A stretch of 64,000 nt of DNA from Gemmatimonadota bacterium (GTDB taxonomy: Bacteria; Gemmatimonadota; Gemmatimonadetes; Gemmatimonadales; GWC2-71-9): contig JADKJZ010000001.1 in assembly GCA_016720805.1 (NCBI GenBank), positions 1 through 64,000 on the forward strand. Direction: 5' to 3'. This document shows positions 1 to 6,534 of this stretch, piece after piece. The notes under the pieces are model-generated. The model saw only the letters and a list, made by a program, of their open reading frames with translations. It ran no database searches and was not told the origin of the DNA. Position 1 is the stretch's first letter; every line of letters begins with the position of its first letter. Made by a program: the position numbers and the translations under genes.

Positions 1-70
1 TGAGGCCCACGAGGGCGATCACCGACAGCGGCCCGACGGCGATCGAGGTCCAGCTTGTGGAGGGTTCCAT
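1..70 (-). CDS. N-terminal fragment of an unknown, probably membrane-associated protein
   Basis: Only the first 23 codons are inside the window; the gene starts at an ATG (complement of 68-70) and runs off the left edge. The visible protein begins MEPSTSWTSIAVGPLSVIAL, a short polar lead followed by a hydrophobic run, which suits a signal anchor or first membrane helix. It is divergent from the hisD remnant. No family can be named from so little sequence. Confidence 0.4.
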   Translation of the reverse strand, partial: MEPSTSWTSIAVGPLSVIALVGL

Positions 71-129
71 TCTGCCGAAGGTTAGCGCGTCCGGGCATCC
101 CGGGAGCGAGTTGGGGCGGTGATCCGCCG

Positions 130-1406
130 AGATGACGCCACCACGGCCCACTCGGGTTGGCGGGGCTGTCGGCTTTTCCTGCCGCCACGACCGATCGGAT
201 CACCCAGGAGGCCGTCGCGGCGATCGTCGCCGATGCTGTGGGCACCCGGGGCGACACGGCGGTCCTGGGTACACCCAGCGGTTCGACGGCTCCTCACCTG
301 GCCCGACCGAATGGGAGTTGCCCCTGACCGCCTGCGCGAGGCGCTGGCGCGGATTCCGGACGGGGTGCGTGCCGCCCTAAGGTGGCGAGCCGAGCAGGTC
401 CGGCGCAATACCCGCAGCAGCGCGATACCGGCTTCCCGCGAGGAACGTCCCGACGGCACCCCTGCTCGGGATGCGGGTGACCCCGTGGACGCCGCCGGGC
501 TGGCGTGCCCTGGCGGGAAGGCGGCCTACCCCTCCTCCGTCCTGATGAACGCCATTTCCAGCCGCAAGTCGGCGGGGGTCAAGGAACTGGTGGCCCGCCA
601 CCCCGCCCGAACGGGATCAACGCGATCAAGTCCTCGCCGCCCTCGCCATCAGTGGCGTCACCCGGTGTTCAAGATCGGCGGCGCGCACGCCGTGGCGGCA
701 CTGGCCTTGGCACCGCAACTGTCCCCCGGGTCGACAAGATCGTCGGCCCCGGCAACAAGTGGGTCGCCGAGGCGAAGCGGCAGGTGTTCGGGCAGGTGGG
801 GATCGACATGGTCGCGGGCCCGACCGAGGTGCTGATCCTCGCCGACGAGACGGCCCAAGCCGACCTGATTGCGGCAGACCTGATTGCCCGGGCGGAGCAC
901 GACGAAGACGCCGCCTCGTGGCTGGCGACGACATCGCGCGAGTTGGCCGATGCGATTCCCCGCAGCACTCGAGGCGGCGCGCTTACAGCCCCCCGGGCCG
1001 ACGTCGCGCGTGCCCCTCACTGATGCGCAACGGATTGGTGGTGCTGGTGGCTGACCGCGCCGCGCTCGCCGAGGTCGCCAACATGCGCGCGGCGGAGCAT
1101 CTCGAGATTGTCACGCGTGACGCGGACGAGCTGGCGGCACTGGTGCGCCACGCCGGCGCGATCTTCATTGGCGACTCCACGCCGGAGCCGGTGGGCGACT
1201 ACATCGCCGGGCCGAGCCACGTCCTGCCGACCGGCGGCACCGCGCGTTACGCCTCGCCGCTCGGCGTCTACGACTTCGTGAAGCGCACGTCGCTCATTCG
1301 CTACTCGCGGGCGCAGTTGCTGGCCGATGCGCCGCACGTGATGGCGCTGGCAGAGGCCGAGGGGCTCTACGGACATGCCGAGGCGGTACGGCGGCGGGGT
1401 GGCCGG
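130..1406 (+). pseudogene. hisD: histidinol dehydrogenase remnant (hisD), multiply frameshifted
   Basis: HisD oxidises L-histidinol to L-histidine in the last two steps of histidine synthesis. Recognisable HisD segments appear in order but in different frames. Frame 1 holds EAVAAIVAD (from 208), frame 3 holds YTQRFDG (from 270), frame 2 holds ARIPDGVRAAL, PGGKAAYPSSVLMNA and FKIGGAHAVAALAL (about 300-715), frame 1 holds GPGNKWVAEAK, the family signature IDMVAGPTEVLILAD and AEHDEDAASW (about 720-1010), and frame 3 holds GPSHVLPTGGTARYASPLGV to the end. At least four frame changes are needed, so no full-length enzyme can be made as written. Because HisD signature residues are still well kept, the damage is recent or is sequence error near a contig end. 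The true start is not clear. Confidence 0.8.
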
Positions 1407-2034
1407 ATGACCAGTCGCAAGCTGGCCACGGTGCTCGCGCTCACGGCGGGCTTCCTGCTGGTCGAGATCATCGGCGGCGTCATCAGCAATTCGCTGGCGC
1501 TCCGGGTGTTGCACGGGCACCATCACCATGACTTGAACGTCCGCGGCGCCTATCTCCATATCATGGGCGATGTGCTCGGCTCGGTCGGGGCCATCGTGGC
1601 GGCACTGGTGATCCACTTCTTCGGCTGGCTTCCGGCCGACGCGATCATCTCGGTGCTGGTCTCGGTGCTGATCTTCCGGAGCGCGTGGCGGCTGGTCAGC
1701 GAGAGCGGGACGATCCTGCTGGATCGGGTCCCCGAGCACATGCAGGTCTCCCAGGTCGAGGAGCGGCTGCTGGCGGTGGCGGTGTCTCCAGGTGCACGAC
1801 GTCCACGTCTGGACCGTCACCACGGGGTTGGTGGCGATGAGCGCCCATGCGGTGGCGATCGACCTCGAGGGCCACCCGGCGGTGCTCAAGCAGATGGAGG
1901 GGGCGATGGCCGATCTGGGTATCGGGCACGTCACGATCCAGCTCGAGACGGGGGAGGCCTGTGGCGCCGAGGCGTGCGGTCACGAGCACCACGCCGCATC
2001 TCCCCTCCGGGGGGGTATGGCGCATCGTCACTGA
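1407..2034 (+). pseudogene. cation diffusion facilitator (CzcD/ZitB-type) remnant with internal deletion and frameshift
   Basis: CDF proteins export Zn, Co or Cd by proton exchange with six membrane helices and a cytoplasmic C-terminal domain. The ATG at 1407 opens TM1 (KLATVLALTAGFLLVEIIGG). The protein then jumps from SNSLAL straight to RVLHGHHHHDLNVRGAYLH, which in intact relatives lies after TM4. About 100 residues, including the TM2 metal site, are missing in frame. The TM5 site HIMGDVLGS is present. At about 1785 the frame shifts, and the C-terminal domain continues in another frame from VHDVHVWTVTTGLVAMS to the stop at 2032-2034. The His-rich loop and the C-terminal CGAEACGHEHH fit a metal transporter. 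A single protein cannot be made, and the TM2 deletion would abolish transport even if the frame were restored. Confidence 0.75.
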
Positions 2035-2039
2035 TTGCC

Positions 2040-2068
2040 TTGCGGCCCCCACCCTCGTCGGGTATTAT
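2040..2068 (+). promoter_or_regulatory. sigma-70-type promoter candidate for typA
   Basis: TTGCGG (2040-2045) and TATTAT (2063-2068) are separated by exactly 17 bp and lie about 45 bp before the GTG of typA. The -35 box matches 4 of 6 consensus bases and the -10 box 5 of 6. Confidence 0.5.
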
Positions 2069-2111
2069 GGCGCCCTGAGGTAACCTGACGGGCTCGTGGA
2101 CAGGATTTGTC

Positions 2112-3965
2112 GTGGATATTCGTAACCTTGCCATCATCGCGCACGTGGACCACGGGAAGACCACCCTCGTGGACCAGATGCTTCGCCAAGCTGGCGCCTT
2201 CCGGGCCAACCAGCATGTCGAAGAGCGCGTGATGGATTCCAACCCGCTCGAGAAGGAGCGGGGGATCACCATTCTCGCCAAGAACACCGCCATCACCTGG
2301 CACAACGTGAAGATGAACATCGTCGACACGCCGGGGCACGCGGATTTCGGGGGCGAGGTCGAACGTATCTTGCGCATGGTCAACGGCGTGCTGATCCTGG
2401 TGGACGCGGCCGAAGGGCCGATGCCGCAGACGCGCTTCGTGACCCGGAAGGCGCTGGCGCTGGGCTTGCAGCCGATCGTCGCGATCAACAAGATCGACCG
2501 GCAGGACGCCGAGCCGATGCGCGTGCACGACGAAGTGCTGTCGCTGTTCATGGACCTCGACGCCACGGAGGCGCAGCTCGACTGCCCCTTCCTGTACACG
2601 TCGAGCCGCGCCGGAACCGCCACGCTCGAGCTCGACCAGCCCGGCACCACGCTGGAGCCGCTGTTCGAGACGATCCTCAAGACCGTGCCGCCGCCGTCGG
2701 GCGACCCGGAGAAGCCGTTCCAGATGCTGGTCTCGACGCTCGACTTCTCGTCGTTCATCGGCCGGATCGCGATCGGCCGGATCGAGCGGGGCCGCATCAA
2801 TGTCGGCGACCAGGTCTCCCTGCTCCCGCTGGGCGAGCCGGGGATGGTGGCCGATGAGCCGGGCGTCGAGAAGGGGCGGATCACCAAGCTCTATACCTTC
2901 GACGGGCTGAACCGGATCGAAACGCCGGTGGCACAGGCCGGTGAGATCGTGGCGCTGTCGGGCTTCGAGACGCTCGAAATCGGCAAGACGTTCACCTCGG
3001 TCGAGTACCCGGAGCGGATGGCCGGCATCGCCGTCGAGGAGCCGACGATCTCGGTCGACTTCATCGTCAGCAACTCGCCGTTCGCCGGGCGCGAAGGCAA
3101 GTACGTTACGTCCCGGCAGCTGCGCGACCGACTCTTCAAGGAGCTGGAGCGGAACGTCGCCCTCCGGGTCGAGCCGACCGATTCGCCGGACACCCACTCG
3201 GTGGCCGGACGCGGTGAGCTCCACCTGGGCATCTTGATGGAGACGATGCGCCGCGAAGGGTACGAGTTCCAGGTTTCGCGGCCGCGCGTCATCCTGAAGG
3301 ACGGTCCCAATGGCGAGCGCCTCGAGCCGTACGAGGAGTTGACGATCGACGTCCCCGAGGAGTACATGGGCGTCGTGATGGAGAAGCTCGGCCCCCGGAA
3401 GACCGAGATGACCGAGATGCGGAACCCGGGACAGGGGATGGTCCGGCTGACCTTCCGGATCCCGTCGCGTGGTCTCTTCGGCTACCGCTCGGAGTTCCTC
3501 ACGGACACCCGCGGCACCGGGATGATGCACCACCGTTTCCTGGAGTACGGGCTGTGGGCGGGTCCGCTGGCGGGTCGCAAGCGCGGCGTGCTGGTGGCCG
3601 ACCGCGAGGCGCCGGTGGTCGGTTTCGCGCTGGCCAACCTGCAGGAGCGGGCACAGATGTTCGTCGCCCCGGGTGAATTGGTGTACGAGGGGATGATCGT
3701 CGGCGAGAATTCGCGTCCGGGCGACATGGACGTGAACGTCGGCAAGGAGAAGAAGCTCTCCAACATGCGGACGACGTCGACCGACGAGAACATCCAGCTC
3801 GAGCCGCCGCGCCCGATCACGCTGGAGTACGCCCTCGAGTACATCGAAGAGGACGAGCTGATCGAGGTCACGCCGGAGAACATCCGGCTCCGCAAGCGGA
3901 GCCTGCAGGCCACCGAACGGAAGAAGGTGCAGCGTGCGGCGAACCGGGGCGTCGACGCCTCGTAA
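2112..3965 (+). CDS. typA: ribosome-binding translational GTPase TypA/BipA
   Basis: TypA/BipA is an EF-G-like GTPase that binds the ribosome and helps 50S assembly and stress adaptation. The 617-residue protein has the expected length. It shows G1 AHVDHGKT (residues 10-17), the ERGIT switch (about 49-53), G3 DTPGH (72-76) and NKID (about 127-130), then domain II, the EF-G III/V-like domains and the BipA C-terminal domain (GLFGYRSEFLTDTRGTG, SNMRTTSTDEN). The start is GTG at 2112, because translation from there begins MDIRNLAIIAHVDHGKTTL as in other TypA proteins. A promoter-like pair lies just upstream. It is followed by a small acidic gene. Confidence 0.97.
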   Translation: MDIRNLAIIAHVDHGKTTLVDQMLRQAGAFRANQHVEERVMDSNPLEKERGITILAKNTAITWHNVKMNIVDTPGHADFGGEVERILRMVNGVLILVDAAEGPMPQTRFVTRKALALGLQPIVAINKIDRQDAEPMRVHDEVLSLFMDLDATEAQLDCPFLYTSSRAGTATLELDQPGTTLEPLFETILKTVPPPSGDPEKPFQMLVSTLDFSSFIGRIAIGRIERGRINVGDQVSLLPLGEPGMVADEPGVEKGRITKLYTFDGLNRIETPVAQAGEIVALSGFETLEIGKTFTSVEYPERMAGIAVEEPTISVDFIVSNSPFAGREGKYVTSRQLRDRLFKELERNVALRVEPTDSPDTHSVAGRGELHLGILMETMRREGYEFQVSRPRVILKDGPNGERLEPYEELTIDVPEEYMGVVMEKLGPRKTEMTEMRNPGQGMVRLTFRIPSRGLFGYRSEFLTDTRGTGMMHHRFLEYGLWAGPLAGRKRGVLVADREAPVVGFALANLQERAQMFVAPGELVYEGMIVGENSRPGDMDVNVGKEKKLSNMRTTSTDENIQLEPPRPITLEYALEYIEEDELIEVTPENIRLRKRSLQATERKKVQRAANRGVDAS

Positions 3966-4025
3966 ATGGTAGTCACCCGGCCCAACTGGTCATCACCCGG
4001 AACTGGTCACGTGGAGGAGCACATC

Positions 4026-4253
4026 ATGTCGTCGTGGGAGACGTCCTGGGAGGCGTCGCTGGATACTGCGGTGATGCGCCGCCGGTTTGACGAAGATGGT
4101 GAGGAAATTTTCGACGTGGACGATCTCGACCTCGAGGACGAGGACGACGAACTCGACGGCGAAGAAGGTGACGATGACGATGATGAGGACGAGGATGATC
4201 TCGACGAGGACTTCGACGAGGACTTCGCGTTCGATGATGATGAAGAGGAGTAG
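4026..4253 (+). CDS. small, extremely acidic protein of unknown function
   Basis: The 75-residue product starts MSSWETSWEASLDTAVMRRR and then becomes an almost unbroken Asp/Glu tail from about residue 22 to the end; Lys is absent. GTGGAGGAG eight bases before the ATG at 4026 is a good ribosome site, so this start is preferred over the in-frame ATG at 3966, which lies too close to the typA stop. No signal peptide or domain is visible. Such tails can mimic nucleic acid or bind cations, but that is only a guess. It lies between typA and a strong hairpin and may share the typA transcript. Confidence 0.6.
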   Translation: MSSWETSWEASLDTAVMRRRFDEDGEEIFDVDDLDLEDEDDELDGEEGDDDDDEDEDDLDEDFDEDFAFDDDEEE

Positions 4254-4290
4254 TTGTGAGTCCTGAGTCGTAAGTCGTAGGTCCAAAACA

Positions 4291-4330
4291 AGGAGGGACC
4301 CCAATGCATCGCAGCGTTGGGGTCCCTCCT
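4291..4330. terminator. perfect 14-bp stem hairpin, terminator copy 1
   Basis: AGGAGGGACCCCAA (4291-4304) pairs perfectly with TTGGGGTCCCTCCT (4317-4330) around a 12-nt loop. The flanks GTCGTAAGTC and GACTTACGAC extend the inverted repeat. It follows the acidic-protein gene. A related hairpin, GGGACCCC/GGGGTCCC, lies at 6472-6500. Confidence 0.75.
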
Positions 4331-4350
4331 GACTTACGACCCACGACCGC

Positions 4351-4391
4351 GCCGAATCCGTGCTCTTCCGCGTCGCCTTGGACGAGTTGTT
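4351..4391. repeat. 41-bp direct repeat, copy 1 (relic of peptidase gene 3' end)
   Basis: This stretch matches 6542-6582 at 40 of 41 positions (G at 4380, C at 6571). In copy 2 the sequence codes, on the minus strand, for the last residues of the M28 peptidase. Here the stop codon is gone and no peptidase is attached, so copy 1 is a non-functional relic. Both copies sit just after a GGGACCCC hairpin. Confidence 0.85.
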
Positions 4392-4473
4392 CGATTCAGG
4401 AAGCCGACAGGACTTGCCAAAGACCTCTGTCGGAGTTACCGTGAGTCTACCCCCAATTCATGGACCCCCGAAG

Positions 4474-4917
4474 ATGAGCCGCTTGCTACGGGCGATTTTT
4501 TTTGTCGGAATCCCCATTCTCGTGGGTTGCGAACGAACCGCTAGGCAGGAGACTGGCACACCTGAATACCGGGTTGTGCGTGAAGCTGACCTTCGCGAGG
4601 CAATCGCGAGTGTCCCCGCGAAGTATGCTCTACTCGTCGATCCTCGCGACTGCTTCTCCTGCTTTCCCGTCCTCGACAGCGTCCGACGCAGCCATGCGGC
4701 CGGCATGTCTGGCCCGCCCATCGTCCTTTCCCGACAGCCAACTCCTACAGAAGCACGGTACCTCGTCCTTGCGGGCGTGAAGGCGATTGGTGTTGCGGCA
4801 CCTGGAACCGATTGGGGAGGACGACTGACCCCTCCCCTCTCCGTTTCGGTGAATAGCGGTGCACTTGTCGCCTCACCGTTGGCTCCGCACAAGTCGGGCG
4901 GTGCCACCACGAAGTGA
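4474..4917 (+). CDS. lipoprotein with a CxxC motif, possibly thioredoxin-like
   Basis: The 147-residue protein begins MSRLLRAIFFVGIPILVGC, a lipoprotein signal whose lipobox cysteine is residue 19. Near residues 52-66 is ALLVDPRDCFSCFPVLDS: a short beta-strand-like run followed by CxxC (C60, C63), as at the active site of thioredoxin-fold proteins. The rest lacks recognisable thioredoxin landmarks such as a clear cis-Pro, so the fold is inferred only. It is the first of three same-strand genes inside the block bounded by direct repeats, followed after 72 bp by the cysteine-rich peptide gene. A role in making or breaking disulfides of that peptide is a hypothesis from context. The start was chosen for the signal peptide; its ribosome site is weak. 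Confidence 0.6.
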   Translation: MSRLLRAIFFVGIPILVGCERTARQETGTPEYRVVREADLREAIASVPAKYALLVDPRDCFSCFPVLDSVRRSHAAGMSGPPIVLSRQPTPTEARYLVLAGVKAIGVAAPGTDWGGRLTPPLSVSVNSGALVASPLAPHKSGGATTK

Positions 4918-4989
4918 CCTGCTGGCCGGCAAGTCACATTATGCCCTCCGGCCCACTCCGGCAGGGTGAACCTCGACCAAGGAGCTTCC

Positions 4990-5199
4990 ATGTTTCCGAA
5001 ATTGCGCAACCTGATCGTCGTGGCCGCCTGCGCCTTCATCCTCGCCCCGCGCATCCCCAACGCGTCGGCGGAGGAGACTCGCAAGTGGCTGGAGGTCTAT
5101 CCCTTCTGTACCGGCTTCCCAAGTTGCAAGTTCGAGTGCGACCCGAATACGCCGGAATGTCAGACGGATCCCGACTGCATTTGCACTTGTTTCCGCTGA
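4990..5199 (+). CDS. exported cysteine-rich small peptide
   Basis: The 69-residue product has a clear Sec signal (MFPKLRNLIVVAACAFILAP...) with a likely cut after ASA (residue 27). The mature peptide would be about 42 residues with seven cysteines at 40, 46, 50, 57, 63, 65 and 67, ending DPDCICTCFR. AAGGAG six bases before the ATG at 4990 supports the start. Upstream is a CxxC lipoprotein and downstream a beta-propeller lipoprotein. No known bacteriocin or toxin family is recognised. Bacteroidota have small exported NVEALA peptides beside 6-bladed propeller proteins, a similar layout; there is no sequence proof of kinship. Confidence 0.7.
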   Translation: MFPKLRNLIVVAACAFILAPRIPNASAEETRKWLEVYPFCTGFPSCKFECDPNTPECQTDPDCICTCFR

Positions 5200-5282
5200 G
5201 GTGATTGGGGGCGGGGGAACGGCTCCGACCGGGCCCCCGCGTCATCAGTGGAATCCTCCCCTTGAAGAAGGACCTCGCCTCG

Positions 5283-6440
5283 ATGAACGCGATCCGGTTG
5301 CTCATTCTCGCATTGCTTGCATCATCCACGACTAGCTGCTCGCGAGGTGACAAGGAGGTCGCGGGGCGATCACTGGTCTCGACCACTGCGACGCTGGTTC
5401 GAGAAGTCAGGGCCCAGGAACCCGATCCCCCCCTCGGGGCTTACACGTCGTTTATCGCGGTAGCCTCCAACGGCTCCTTCTTCATCACGGATATCGACCG
5501 TGGGAGAATTGTCGCTTTTGACCCAGCAGGCTCGGTAACGCGGTCGTTTGGGTCGCTCGGGGGCGGCCCGGGCGAGTTCTCGTTGGCAGCGACACCGGAG
5601 GTGATTGGTGATACACTGCTTGCCGTCGCAGACGTGAACGCGAACTCGTTGATGTTGTTCGATGTTCGAAACGGGCAGTACATGAGGACGGTGAAATTGG
5701 CAGGATTCAGAAACCTCGCCGGAGATTGGTCCTACGCTGGCGATACCGCCTACTTCGCCACCCTCGATGCGGGTGGCGTCCTCGGGGTCTGGCCGATGGT
5801 GAATGACACTGCTCGGCTTCGAGGTGAATTGCCGGCCGAGTATCGTTCCGGCCGACCGAGGGGGCTGGTACGTCGGTACGGCCGCATCGGAATCGCCCCC
5901 ACTTCCGAAGGGTTCGCCGTGCATCTTCCGACCGAGGACGGAGTCCGTCGGCTTTCCCTGGGCGGAGAAGTCGGGCCTCTCATCGGAATTCCGGCACGCC
6001 ATCGTCGAGGGATTCCGCCTGAGCTGGTGCAGCTCAAGGCGAACACCAGTCGCTCTCGCACGACGAATTTCCCCCTCGCCTCCTTCAATACTGGACTTGC
6101 GCGCCGGGGCGATGGATTGCTCGTTGCATACCATTGGGAATTCGATCATGATCCAAAGTCAAAGGGGTCAGAGTCTGGGGGTGGTCCCGGGATGACAAAC
6201 CTCCGTCTCTTCGCGACTTTGATCAAACCGGCTCTTGATTCCGCCTGCATCGACATTCGAATTCCAATCGAGACTGACATTCCCCCATTTCCGGTAACGC
6301 GCGGGGATACGACCTTCGTCTTTACTCGCTCGGTGAACGTCGCCCAGGGGACAGTCAATTCAAGGCTGGTCGCGTTCCGAGCTGACCCTCGCTCCTGTCA
6401 GTGGGAGCCGATCGGTGGAGCGCCTCCCCGTCAACAGTGA
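5283..6440 (+). CDS. 6-bladed beta-propeller-like lipoprotein
   Basis: The 385-residue protein starts MNAIRLLILALLASSTTSC, a lipoprotein-type signal with C19 as probable lipid site, although the lipobox is not ideal. From about residue 55 it has repeats of the NHL/TolB-like propeller kind: FIAVASNGSFFITDIDRGRIVAFD, then SVTRSFGSLGGGPGEF, then LLAVADVNANSLMLFDV. The GxxGxGPGEF turn is typical of bacterial 6-bladed propeller lipoproteins. Such proteins usually serve as periplasmic or surface binding scaffolds; no catalytic motif is seen. GAAGGA upstream of the ATG at 5283 supports this start over an upstream in-frame ATG. It is the last gene of the three-gene block and is followed by the second hairpin. 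Confidence 0.75.
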   Translation: MNAIRLLILALLASSTTSCSRGDKEVAGRSLVSTTATLVREVRAQEPDPPLGAYTSFIAVASNGSFFITDIDRGRIVAFDPAGSVTRSFGSLGGGPGEFSLAATPEVIGDTLLAVADVNANSLMLFDVRNGQYMRTVKLAGFRNLAGDWSYAGDTAYFATLDAGGVLGVWPMVNDTARLRGELPAEYRSGRPRGLVRRYGRIGIAPTSEGFAVHLPTEDGVRRLSLGGEVGPLIGIPARHRRGIPPELVQLKANTSRSRTTNFPLASFNTGLARRGDGLLVAYHWEFDHDPKSKGSESGGGPGMTNLRLFATLIKPALDSACIDIRIPIETDIPPFPVTRGDTTFVFTRSVNVAQGTVNSRLVAFRADPRSCQWEPIGGAPPRQQ

Positions 6441-6468
6441 AGGGCCGGACACCGGACGCTGCACACGA

Positions 6469-6502
6469 AAAGGGACCCCAACGCCGAGCGCCGGGGTCCC
6501 TT
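6469..6502. terminator. hairpin terminator copy 2, between convergent genes
   Basis: AAAA then GGGACCCC (6472-6479) pairs with GGGGTCCC (6493-6500), followed by TTCTCT. It sits between the propeller gene and the convergent peptidase gene and can serve both. It is the partner of the hairpin at 4291-4330 in the duplicated unit, and both are followed by CTTACGACC-type decamers. Confidence 0.75.
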
Positions 6503-6534
6503 CTCTGTGTCTACGACCTACGACTTACGACCTC

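Noticed and set aside
2028..3533. Long minus-strand open frame opposite typA
   Set aside because: It is a high-GC shadow: Arg/His/Asp-rich, without motifs, fully antisense to the well-supported typA.
4360..4473. Upstream extension of the CxxC lipoprotein from ATG 4360
   Set aside because: This part comes from the duplicated peptidase end read in another frame, and it would bury the signal peptide at residue 39.
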